NCBI RefSeq assembly: GCF_001949145.1
Contig: NW_019091700.1
Span: forward strand, 113,503 to 177,502
Source of the DNA: Acanthaster planci
Lineage: Eukaryota > Echinodermata > Asteroidea > Valvatida > Acanthasteridae
Reading direction: 5' to 3'
Length of the DNA stretch: 64,000 nucleotides
The notes beneath the pieces are model-generated. The model saw nothing but the letters and a program-made list of their open reading frames with translations, had not been told where the DNA came from and did no database searches. The position numbers and the translations under genes are program-made. Positions 1 to 12,400 of the stretch are shown in pieces; position 1 is the first letter of the stretch; every line of letters starts with the position of its first letter.

Positions 1-516
1 AATAATAAATAAAAAACGAGCAAAACAAAACAAAACTATCACCCCAATAGGCATGCAATTGATGGCTCAAGCGCCAGCATACCTTTGTCGACTGAAACTA
101 AATGTGAATATGTGCAGTAAAGAATGATTTCATTCGGTGAATCGACCGTCAGGAGGTTTGTCGCCCCGAAGGCACACCGCCTAGAAAGGACGCCGAAACT
201 GTGAGAAAGATCTTAATGCGTTTTGTGAGGCTTAAGTTGTTAGACAAACAGTTTTCACTCTGCAAGGTTGTACAGTCAACACGTACAACTGCAAATCACC
301 ACTCTTGCGCGATGTCTTTCCTCCTCTTCTTCCATTATATCCAAGGTTTCCAAAATCGTGGTGAAGCCGTTTTTTACCCTTATTTCCAGAGTCCCGGTCA
401 GTTTTCAGTGTTGAGATGAAGTTGTTAGCAGCGGCTGTTTCATGTAATGCTCTGTGCTACCATAAATAAGAACAAGCAAAACAGATGATATCTCTCGATC
501 AATGGGGAATCCGAGT
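1..516. other. Non-coding, no gene recognised
   Basis: Only short chance open frames are present. I see no splice-bounded conserved peptide and no structured repeat before the fold-back element that starts at 517. Confidence 0.5.
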
Positions 517-690
517 CACCGGTTTGGCGGTCTCAGCTGTCTCCCGGTCTGAGCACCCCCCCCCCCCGAATAGCTGGACATTAAACGGACGACTGGCCCA
601 TTGTTGTGCGCAGAGATGGCATGACGTATTTTACCATATTTGGCAAGGGGGACCGCTGAGACCGGGAGACAGCTGAGACCGCCACACCGG
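517..690. mobile_element. Small fold-back (MITE-like) element
   Basis: Two arms of about 36 bp face each other. The left arm (519-556) reads CCGGTTTGGCGGTCTCAGCT and onward. The right arm (655-690) is its reverse complement with one or two differences. The interior of about 100 bp carries a C-run at 556-568 and no coding potential. Size and structure fit a non-autonomous DNA transposon or a simple fold-back repeat. I could not define a target-site duplication, so the class is open. Confidence 0.6.
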
Positions 691-3600
691 TTTACGTGGA
701 TACCTGAATTTTCACGAAAGTCGCCCTCGTAGCCAAATGTGTCCGATCTGAAGTAACATTCCCCGCCACCACCGGCAGAGGACCACCCAAAAACAACCGT
801 CGGGGTATCTCTCGGGCGTGAAACTGGCGCGTAAATATCCCCGCGTTAAATTTACGGGCGACAAGGCATGTGGTAACCGGGAGAGCGCAGCGAGAAAGCC
901 CAACGCGGAAAGCCAAAGAAAGGTGAGAATCACAGGTGAGAGGTTGGGCCCGGGATCGTGTGTCGCCTTCGAGTGCCCCTGCCTTATTGTTTCAGCTGAG
1001 CAAATCGTCTCGGCGGGACCCGGAACCTGTTTTTAGAGTCCACACACATATACACATAAGAAAATCTCCCCCTCGAGCATTAATTTGGCATTCACATGGT
1101 GGTATTGTCTCGTTTCAACGATTTGAAGAGTGAATAGCGCGGATCAGACGAGAAGAGCAGAGATTATCATCGTTCTTGGTGAAGGTTGTACTGGATCTTT
1201 CTTAAAGCTGTGAGTAGGCAGTGGAATATCTATGATTTCATTTTCATCTTTCATGATACCCTTTAATGAATTCTTACAAAACTTAAGTGGAAATGATAAC
1301 ATGTCTAGTGGATGTACAAAAAAACAAACAACATAAATTTATTATACTCTAAAGACAAAGTGTGAACACGAAGCATTTAGCATGTTGGTTATTTGCTCAG
1401 CCGACACGTACTCAGGTTACCAGCTCACCCACCACAACGTTAGTCGATCTGTGGTTGATTTTGACTGGTTCCCCATGCATTCGTGCTTCACATACAAATT
1501 AATTGGACCCAAGCCGTCACTGGATGCATAGGTCTGCCGATCGATCATAATTATCAAACGCACAATTCTTCACCATTCAGGTACTTCATATGAACTTTTT
1601 AATTATAGATGTCATCATGAGTACGTGCAGGCCGTTGGCATACTGCACTTTTCGGCTTATATCATGTTCCCGACAGACTCAGTCTGATTTGGTGATACAT
1701 ATTAAAAACGATCCGGCTTGGCTGATACGGCGTTCTCTCAGTCGTCGCTGGCGGGCAGTTATCTACACAGAGCAGGTGCGTACGTGTCACCACTTGTGAC
1801 GCACTTCTGCCTCAAGCGCACGGTGCTTTCAGGCAGACAACTACCACGTGCACCCTCAATCGGCCTCATGCATCGCCGCCAACTCCAAATATGCATCTCG
1901 CGCGCGCGCTGCTGCTATCCCAAATCAGCATTCTGAACGTCTTCACCACAACAAGTCAAGATACGATATAGGAAATAATCACCGACGACCAAGACAAACC
2001 CCCACGGGTGAGATTGTGCATCACAACAGAAACACGTGCAGCCTGGTCAATAACACAAAGTCGAAGCTCTCATAGGACGTATATTATGGAGTAGGGGTGT
2101 CGGTCGTACAAATCTTATTGCAGTAAGATACTGCAGTTTCTCGTAAATATTTGCATTATCACGTTTTTTTCTATAGGTTGACGCAGGTCCCTCACCAAGA
2201 ATAGTTCGAATTAGGAGGCGGTGGAGTACGCTAAACTAAGCACTGTACGTCTTATCTTAGTGTCTTGATAAAGATTTGAGAATAGCGAGAGTAAAACCAT
2301 AATCACATCAACGTGGACAATCAAGGTGTGGTACTAGACCATATAGGTATTTACGCACTGTACTTCGAATACACACTCTCAAATACATTCACATGTAACG
2401 TTGGTTTCATTTTGTGTGCTTATAAAGTGGTATTGGTTGAGCACTATTGGAATCAGTATCCCCCTTTTTTTTTTTTAGATAAACGGTCTTTTGGTTCAAT
2501 TTGACAGAGGATTATGCTGTCGATTACAATTCAAGCTACAATCTGTTGACGACCACTCTTCAACGAGCGTGGTTCACAGAAGAAGTTGCTGTTGTAGTCA
2601 CACTCTTTCGACAACGTGACATTTTGCGAGAATGGTACATCGCCTTTCCATACAATTGGCGTCAGAACGTCTGTAAACCATCAGTGGAAAACGCATTGGC
2701 AGCTTGGATATCGAAGAAAGTATTAGAGCGGACCCCTGGCTTTTAAAGTTAATGAAAACACTGTATTTTTACAAACGCAGGTGTTCGTTCTTTGATCTTT
2801 GAAAATGACCGCTGGATAAGTGCACTGCTTTTGTATTAAGAACAAGGTGCGTGGCCTTTGTAGGTGCACCAGGGACTATCACTCATCTGTGGGATTTTGA
2901 CTAAAAGCATCTGCAAGTCCAGATATCTGGGACTGCTCTGTCAGTACTGGCCGCAGTCGCATCATGAGTCCACGCATAATGTATAGGGCCTAGGTTTATG
3001 GATCAGTCACATCAGCGCGAGCGATCGAGTCTAGCCCACGCGCCAAGCCGCCATCAGCGCCGTAAAACGCGGCGCGTATACCTTTCCAGGGCGCTGGCTT
3101 GTTGCCCGTGAGGTCTGATACCCTTGCGGCTGAATATTAAAACCAGGGATTTGGCCTCTTATGCACGCCGGCCGATCGACTTTTTAGCGGAAGGACTCGA
3201 GCCGCGAGATAAGTTCAGCGACGGAGATGGGAACGTATCATCAGCAGGCTTTTTATTTTATTAAGACCCCGGGAGCAGCGGTGGTGGTGGGGGGGGGGAA
3301 TAATGTTATTCGCGATGGGCTGATGGATCGGAGGGACGGCGTAGATTGGCCGACTCTGAGCTCATCTTCACTTGGGATCGGAACTGGAAATGCATGTATC
3401 AGATGAATGAGGTTGAGATGCGAGTGCTTGCTTTGGCGTGTTTGCTCATAGCGGTTGAACAAGGAAAGCCAGTGTCAACAGGAACCTTGTTGGACTCGGT
3501 AGATTCAAGTATCGGTGTCCAGTCGGGAAAAGATGGAGAGTTTAATGTCCAAAATGGTTAATACTGGTTCCTGGACAATTGTAAATGCTCGATAGTTTGG

Positions 3601-6063
3601 CAGCGGGTAAAGCGGGCGTCACTAATCACCCAAAGCGGGTATTCAGTATGCACACTGCACAATAGACCTCCGCTGAACGCTAATCTTGGTACCATTGTGT
3701 ATAAAAACCCTCAGCTTTGGAATCATTGCTTTAAGATGCTCACGAAACAAACATTTCATGTCTATGTTCACTTCCAATTCCAATAGTGTCCTTCGAAGGC
3801 CGATGAATGAAATTTTCTTGTGTCACTGATGTCATCTTGAGGAAGAGCGTTGGTGTAGCAGCATATGATCAAATACATACCAAATTCTTAATATCCCTTC
3901 CCCAGGACTTAACCATTTTTGTTTTGTAAATGTTCAAGTTGCAAAGTATCAAATAGACATATGTCCATAAAAAAACAACAGATTGGCCCTTAAGATTATG
4001 CCGACTATTTGATTTGCATTATCGTTTAAAATGCGTCCACACATTGCCATGATGAGGTCTGGAGGCCGTGAGACTCACCTGCAATTTGAAAATTGGTTAA
4101 CTGACTCAGGCTTGGCGTCAGGGAACAAGCCAAAAATAGCCTGGCCGCGATGCAGATTATGTCTAAACAATACGTAGACAGGTAGCAATTATTGTTGGTG
4201 CCTTCGACACAGATTCACCCAGCACTCGCGGTACCAGACTGTTACGGCGCTTCTCCTCCCCTTGCCTTGCCACGGGCAAGGGAATCAGATTGTCTTCACC
4301 TCGCTATCTGCTCGCCGTATACATTACTGGAAGAGCTGGCTATCATCCAATGCGCCATCTTCCGTGTACATATCCTTCCCTGGGTTGGGGGATGATGCGG
4401 GGAGTTTTTTCTTCACCTGCGAAAGCCGGGATACAATCTTTGGACATCGGTTGGCGTGCTAATCTCAAAGCCTGTGTCTGAGAATCTGTTTCAAAGGACA
4501 TTGAGACAGAATGAAATGTTCGGCACTGTCGATTCGAAAAATTAACAATGAGTTCCGTTAATGAATAACTTGCACGGGAGACCATTTCAATGAACTGGCG
4601 AGGTTTTAATTGTTTTAAAATCTCGTTAAACAAAAGATGCACCGGGTTTTTTTTACATAGTACATGATGCACATCACGGTGGAAACCATTATTGACTGTG
4701 CAGCCCTACGCGCAAAACGCATGTGCGAACAAGTGCGCGCAAGTTACGTATCTTTCAGTGGTTTAGTGAAGGTAGCGTGACACCTTCAGTTCCTGCACGC
4801 GGTCGTCAGGGGTTGCGTAGTTTCCTTAAGTTGGCAATGGTAGGAAACCTTCGTATTGAACCGTTCTATAATTACTTTACCAAGCCCATCACGACAGTAT
4901 AAGGGAAAAATTGTGAACTGACCGATAAAAATACTTCTACGTGATGCTTGATCGTCATTTACGGTTATCTCGCTTTTCACTCGAATGGGGAGGCATCTCG
5001 TTATGACATCGTTCAAAGTGAAAGTGCTTCGTTACTTCACAACCCCTACTACCTGTACTGAACTAGTGACCAGCGAAACTAGGCAGAGCTTACGCCTGTT
5101 GCTTGCCATGAAGTTTCAGAAAGGTCACTGTATTTACGAACTGATTATCTCGGAAAGGTCTCCGTTGTTTCATAACCAATTATAAGTGGTTTCATTGTTT
5201 AGACGCTTACCAACTACTTTCAACTTCCTGGTACGGTGGTTCTGTGAACTTGACGAGCATGTGCTGATCGACGCGGCCTTTAAGAATCGGTTACAGTGCG
5301 CCGAGCACGCCCTGTCGCATTTAAACAGGCACACATGCACGTAATATCCCACTCGTAAAAGTCACCGGATGGGAAATCAACAGCCGAAACATATACTGCG
5401 GCGCAGCGTGACCCGAGTGCACTTCTGAAACCGTTTTTCTACGATCGTGATTGGAATGGTTTTCGAATAATTAACGACACTGGTATCCACGCACTGATCG
5501 ATGGTTTCCCTTATCGCACGAGACGCGGACTTTGCAAGTAGTAATTTAATCAGACCGATTCTCAACGTTTTAACGATGGTGGTTAATTGGTTGTAAGAAT
5601 CTTGTAAGAGAGAATCGTATTTTCCGAAAAGAGATTTTGAGGGATAGAGGAAAGATACCTGTAATCGCATGTTGTCTCGCTCAACGGATTTCATTTATTT
5701 ATTTTGCAGGATTAAAATAAAAAAAATTTACACAGTTTACAAAATTTTTCAAGAAATGTAGGCTCAAAAATATGGTTTTAATTAAGAATCTACACCATTG
5801 AAAAAAACCCAAACAAACACACACAAAATACAGCAACACACAAACTTAGAAACAGCAGCACAAGCAACAACACCACACCCACAAAGACACAAAACACATG
5901 TAACACCGCTGCAGGATTGCAAAAAAGCAAACTTAATTACTATCGAGTTGCTCTCCTGGTGCTAACTGTTCGTTTCATTCTTTGCAACAAAGCAGTACTC
6001 ATTCAGCACAGCAGCTAGGAAAAGGAAAACATATAAAAGGTCCGCTTCTGCCCGTCGTTAATT
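691..6063. other. Non-coding, no gene recognised
   Basis: There are scattered short open frames on both strands but none with a recognisable domain or convincing splice sites. Homopolymer and dinucleotide runs occur, for example T at 2464-2475 and G around 3286-3298, together with an A/C-rich stretch at 5790-5900. No RNA gene was recognised. Confidence 0.45.
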
Positions 6064-6230
6064 CGGGCGATTCACAATAGTGTGCCTCCAATAGTTTGCA
6101 GCGCGTTGGCCAATCACAACGTGCGAAATCTTTCGACCCTTTCCAGACACGCATTTGGTCTACACATTTCGCGCACCGTGATTGGCCAACGCGTTGCAAA
6201 CTCTTGGAGGCTCATTATTGTGAAATGCCC
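6064..6230. mobile_element. Fold-back MITE-like element, copy A
   Basis: The left arm (about 6064-6131) contains TTTGCAGCGCGTTGGCCAAT and onward. The right arm (about 6164-6230) is its imperfect reverse complement. The arms of about 65 bp surround a short loop, so the whole unit could fold into one hairpin. A related one-armed copy lies at 42155-42255. It is non-coding, and the source transposase family is not identifiable from the termini. Confidence 0.7.
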
Positions 6231-8851
6231 GTATTCTTTCTAGAGCGGCTGTTGAAACCGTCTTCTCTGGGCTCTCATTGCGTAGACTTTCTGAGCTGGT
6301 GACATGGGGTCAACACTTCCGTGTACACACAACTCGTGCGCATGGAATGCACGTGCACGACTCATGCCGACATAAGATATCCACAACAATTAGCGTTTCC
6401 TCGGCAAACGATGTTATGAAGGATTTTAACGCCCTTCGACGATTCGCGCATTATCGAATCAACCAGGAATGTGTCTATTTTTTAAACTATTTCTGCTTTG
6501 GATGCCCAGTCTCCCCACAATAGACCATACGCAGTTATAAAATGGTTGGTGTAAATTCTAACATCAAGTTTTAGCTGGTGGTTGCATTTCCTGAAAAAAA
6601 AAACACAGAGAGACAGTTCAGATGTAAAGGAACTAATAACATTCTGATCATTGGGTAGATAAAAAATACATGTAGTGTATAGTATTCAGAAATTGGGTAA
6701 GATGGTGCCGCAGCGGAACTCCCATTACGAGTACATCAAGCCTGTAGGCCTACAGTATCCAGAAACCCTTCATGTGAACGGCACGTATGTTTATTGTACG
6801 TCGTAAATTCTAGTTGCAGCCAATAAAAGAGCTTCAGGCCAAGATCGAACGAACCTGAAAAGACGGTAAATCAAAGACAACTTTTATGAAGAAATTGTCC
6901 GTGGGTATAGGGCTGGGTAAAACTCAGCTTTTCTAGAAACTCGGGACCGGAATCTGCGATATCTGGGCGATAATCCGCCTGACCTATGTGAAACCCCGGG
7001 GCACACATTACGGTGACAAGTGTTGGTGGATGTACACCGATAAGGGGAGAGGGTAAGGGCTGAGGGGTTTTGTTAGAAAACTTTCCACCATTTTCTTTAC
7101 GTCAACTCTACGAAAGTGTATTATAAATCAGTACTATGTACATGTGCGTTAGTTGTTTCGGGCATGGGTATGTTCGGTATCACACTTTCAAAGTTTGTAT
7201 AGTTATCTTTGTGGGTATCAACATTAAAAATAGCGTAGACTACAGAAAGCCACCAAATCGTTACTTCGTTTCTCTTGAACTACGTACAGGGCAGCGTTTG
7301 AAAGATCGTATCAGGCCACTGGACCATCGAGTTTGAGGACTCCCAATTCCCAAATAAGCTGTCCTTGTTAGAAAGTATAGCATAGGCCTTACCAGTTCAA
7401 AATACAAATTATAGTTGTAGGTATGGAATGGGGTATGCTTGTTATATGCATGTATAAATTTCTATTTTGGTACCCATCCTGCACGAGTTTTCTTTGTTAT
7501 GTACAGTTATGGACGATTGTATTCTCGGTGGCGTCATTTCTCAAGAGCTTCCTTTTTGCTGTCTTGTTAGATGTTTCCCTCCAAGAGTCGATCCCTGACA
7601 CAACTGTTAGTCAGAATTGCGCCCTTCTTTTCGCGTCACGGTGACCGTCATCGGAAATGCAGCTGTGTGGGGACTGAGCAGTGTGCCCGTAACCCACACG
7701 TGCCCGTACATACATGTACAGTACATGTATGCATTCTGTATAAACTGGCTCGGTCTGATTATGACACGCCAACCGCATGTGCGCCACTGCTATCACAGTA
7801 CTGTTGTTGTACCTGACTGGCCGTGTTTGAAGCGCAGCCGAGGTTTTCTGGGCCCCCTACGCTTCAGGTTATTTCGTTCATTACATGCTCGGCTAACTTG
7901 GTAGTGCGCACGATACTGGGGCCGCGCAGGAGCATATTGGCTCAGTGGTACGACTACGGCTGAAAACACGAGATCAGCCGAAGGAAAAAGCCACACACAG
8001 CCGTGTGTAAGAATATTGAGTGAGTGATACCCATGTTGGCCATCGAGCCGTCTGCACCGTGGCGATACGAAGGAAATATATGATTTATTGTGCACTGTAG
8101 AGAAGACGATCAGAGTGTGTGTACTACTGCCATAGACGCGGCGGCATTCGAACTGCACTTTAGAATTTCAAGTCTCGTGCTTGTGACAGATAGCGCTTTG
8201 TTTACATCGATTACCATCAGGAGAACAATTGATCAATGCCCGTTTGCTGAAGGTCGTCAACTGCAGCTGGGCTGCGAGATTACAGTTGTATTTATCTATG
8301 GCGAGGCAGTGGGAAGCACTGAATAGCCGTACGGCGTGAACGTGTAAATACCATTGGTCACCGCCTATTGCCATGCAAATCAGGCTGTGTCACCGTTAAA
8401 GTCTGCTCGCCCTGTGTGCCACGCGGGTACCCATTGATCGGCCGTGGTCTGCTGATGATGAGGATGGTGATATTAATAATACCCCTTTGTTTGACATGGA
8501 GACTGGCAGTCGAGCGAATCACTCGTTGGATCTTCCCTGAAGTGTCAGTGTCGAGCAGTGTGCAGAGCTTGCCGCTCTGATGGGGGAAATTTTCGTCTTA
8601 AAAACCGACTGCGATGTTTCTCAGCTCTCACATGCACGGGGGCTCACTTCAAGGGTTCACCCATTGAGAAAGCATGTGTGTTGTGTTGTGTTCTGAGCTC
8701 TGCCAGACCCGTGTTCCACCTGCGCGGGACACTTACCGAGGTGTTCACAATCATGTTCTGGGCTCCGTCAGTTAGTGGGTTATGACGACTTGATAAACCA
8801 GCCGTAAGCTGAAAACCGGATTGGAATTATACGGGATTTGCGGAGTATAGA
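6231..8851. promoter_or_regulatory. Upstream region of the FAM20-like gene
   Basis: No gene is recognised here. The segment directly before 8852 should hold the 5' UTR and promoter of the downstream kinase gene, but I see no clear TATA box or initiator, so no site is assigned. A cluster of TACATGTA palindromes lies at about 7688-7735. Confidence 0.3.
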
Positions 8852-9435
8852 ATGAAGCTGAAGCAGAGAGCTCTAGCTATCATGGTGGGCACCACCATCA
8901 GCATGGCTTTGGTCCTAATGATCCTGACGGTGGACCTGCACCCTGTGTCCACTTTCTACCAAGGGGCGAAGGTGCAGTCGGTCCAGGGAGGCCCCGTGGT
9001 GGTGGAGACGGGTCACGGGCGGGACGGCGGGGAGGATCACCCCGTGCACCTCCGGCGCCAACTTGGCAAGAGCGCCTCCCGCTCGGGAGGCAAGGCGGCC
9101 AACCTGACAGTGGTCCGCCATACGCACGACCTGGACTCCCTATCCGACACGGCTGTGCAGCACGAGCACAGCAAGGAGGCCGCCTACAGAAAGACCAACT
9201 CGAGAACTAGTCCCGACGGGGCTGCCAAGCCCAACAACCTACGGACGCGGAGGACTAGACCCAAGGGTTTTCCGGACGAAGGAAACTTCTACAACTCAGA
9301 CCACAAGTGGCTGAGGACCCAGCCTGAACATATCAAGCCCAATACTGGGAAATATGACAAACTCATGTCGCTGCCTTCTGCTACGAGTGTGCCCTCAAAC
9401 GCTGACAAACTTGTACGACCAAAGAAAACAAAAGG
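8852..9435 (+). CDS. FAM20C-like: FAM20-like exon 1 (signal-anchor and stem)
   Basis: It encodes residues 1-194 plus two bases of codon 195. The cytosolic tail is MKLKQR, then a hydrophobic helix, then a low-complexity stem rich in Arg, Lys, Ser and Thr with one NLT sequon. The donor is GG|GTGAGT at 9436. The exon is GC-richer than the flanking DNA. The following intron is about 12 kb. Confidence 0.9.
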
Positions 9436-12400
9436 GTGAGTATCTTCCAACAGAAAAAAATACAGTTCACGCCGTCATGTAGTGGTGTAACCAGTGGGGG
9501 GGGGAGGGAGTTGGTTCTGAGAGATGCCATCTTTTGAGGAATTGAAGGCGAAACGGTTTACCACTTTTCAGGGGGCAGGGGGTAGTGAGGAAAGAGTCTC
9601 GCATCCTGCCTCCACTTTTTTCATCATGCATCATCTCCGTAAAGGTTAGTCATTTGTAGAAATGTTTGAAAAGACTTGAACCGAGGACCGGGAAAAAACA
9701 TCCAATTTTGTTGGGAAACTCTGCTGAAGTGGAGTCAGGATGCAACATTATCCCCGCATCGTAGAATGTCTAAGGATTAAAAAAAATGTACGGCCGTTTT
9801 TAGAAAAGTAAAATCCATTTGGCCTTCTGGGCCCAAAACCTGGATACGCCACTGCTGTCGTGTTTGAGTTAGACATAAAGTCTGCACACACTTTTTTATT
9901 TGATTCCACACGGCTTTACGCACTCTTGTTCTGCCATCTCATCTCTGTTGTGTTTATTTAGAGTGCAAAACTGTTTAAGTGTCTGCTGCAAACTGCATTT
10001 TGAACTTATGAGGTAGGTTAAACTATTGGTATGTTTAGAAGTCTCCTTAGAACTGTTTTTCTAAGGGGAATATGTGTTATTTTCAAATCTTTCGTGTGTA
10101 TTTTGTCGCAAGCGCTCTTCACGAAATGCGCTTAAATGGCTTTCCTTCTTGCAGATGTACTGTCCATGCATTGACCTATTTTACGTGTTTTAATTCCATG
10201 GAAGGAATTGAAAACACACAAAACCGTTCAATGTTGGCATTGAGAGATTGCCACGCATTTCCTGTTTTAGCACATCGCCGCGTTTTTTTCACGTGAAATG
10301 CATCGTAGTGACATTTATGGGATTAAATCTACGGATGCAGAAATCGGTGCATCCGGGATGTGAAAGTGCCTGCTATGCACTGTCCATTGCAGTGATTATT
10401 ATAAGAACAGATGGTCGGACATTTAATTACAGAAAAAAACAAAGCTTCAATCAGCTGTATGATGCGCAAATGTTACATCCTTTAATACTTTGGCAATAAG
10501 CCGATTTAATGTTAGGCTTACATTATCAGCTTCACGATGACCGATATCTCAAAGAACCGACAACTTCGTGTTGTAAATAACATCGAGGAAAACTTACATT
10601 ATAACCAATAGTTTGAACTCCTTTGCGCATTCTTCTAAATGTCTTGTATTGTTGATTGAACTTCCAAGATTTATAAATATAAATTTACTCCCAAATGTAA
10701 CAAAATGTATGCCGCAGTAACAGCTGCCATATTGGATTGCAGACAGTACCTCTGACTGGCTCCGAAATGTCGCCAATTTAAAAACAAAACGAGGTGTGAA
10801 CATTGATACGTCGATGTACCCACAAGTTAACACCGCATGAGCTGCACCAACCCTTCTGTACTGATCCAACCGGCTATCTGCTCCCTCCATAACCAACTCT
10901 AATAAGCCCTGGAGGTCGATCGCGTCCTTTCAGTGGAATTCCGTCTTTTCATAATGATTGCCCGTTGATGAGCATTATGTGCCGAGGACAGTTTTCCCCC
11001 TTGCATCTCGTGCACCCAATTTATTGTTCCTCACCAATCGTCAGACTCCGACGAAGCCTTAAATAATGCATACTTGCATTAGGAATGCAGCTGGGGAGAT
11101 GGCGGCAGTACAAACCGGCTCCGAGGATGCGTAACGCAATTGTTACAGGCAATTAAAGCCTTGTCCTTCTTCTGTCTACATGGTGAATAAATAGCATTTT
11201 CAACCAGAGCTTGCGGTAGCCCGTGCATAAGCAGAGGCCATTCGATTCCTTTTGATTGAGTGCGTGTGCAGTGATCGATTTCATATTTTCGAATACGTTT
11301 TGTTTCCATACCCACTGACCGTGAGTTCACAAAACATAATTTGTCAAAGAGCTGGTTGTCGTCGACCGAAGATGTCACTTGACCATGATTGAGGCCACCG
11401 GGTCTCTCTCGGTCATACATGCGTTGGCAGTTTCTATTCTTTGCTATGATACATGCGCAATGTTCTCATGACTCTGTATAGCTGAATACGGACTTGTATG
11501 CAGACCAGGCATTTTGAAATCAAAGACAAAAATATGCCTTGGAGGACTTACAGCACATTCAGCTCTGCTAGGCAAGGTGTGTTTGAAGGTGTTAAAATGC
11601 TTCAGTCACTCTGGTATGCGCTCTCTCTGAAAACCCCCGAAATTCGTGATAAGACAGCAGACATGTCAGGTACTCGTGCGCTATAAATGGAAATGTCTCA
11701 TTTTGTACTAAGTCTTCAGCAAGGCGGTTTGAATCAAATTGGGTGTGTTCCCTTGAATTCCCCTACGGCCCTGTGCCGCGCCCTTTTACATCAAACTCCG
11801 TCAAGCGAAGTTCAAAAGCGTGTCATTTTTTGCCACACTGCTAACTGCGGCGGGAACTGCCTCCGTCATTGGAAGAGTCGCGCTGAGCTGTAGCGGTGCG
11901 CTATAGTCCCCCCCCCGCAACTTGGCCCAAGGGATCTTTTTTGACCATTATTGTGCATTTGCATCATCGCTCGACCTTTCGACAAAAACTGCCCAATTGT
12001 AACCACAGACTGCATGCTATAACCGTAGAGCTACATAAATATAGAGCTAGGAACACACGATAACAAGTTCCAGACCTCCCATCTGTAGCTTTCAACCTAG
12101 ATCCCATAGCCTGCAACATCAGCAGCCCAGACGACTGTTGATAAGATCATTTGCCGTGACCTCGGCAAGGGTCATTACTGTCACAACTTCCAAAGGTACG
12201 TCCGGAAAGGGGATCTTAAAGGGAACATCCGGACTTTGAAAATTCAACACATGCATGGCTGCCCTGTGAGTGTGCAGATGTTTTCCTTGTGCGACCATGT
12301 GCATATGCATTTGTATTTTCACAGACCCACGCGTGAACATTTCTTGAAGTACCCACGGTCCCACGTAGACTTAATGCAGTGATGTTAATTTGACTAAGAG

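Noticed and set aside
2501-2746. 81-codon frame with a plausible-looking peptide
   Set aside because: No homologous motif recognised and no splice signals that extend it. Too short to support.
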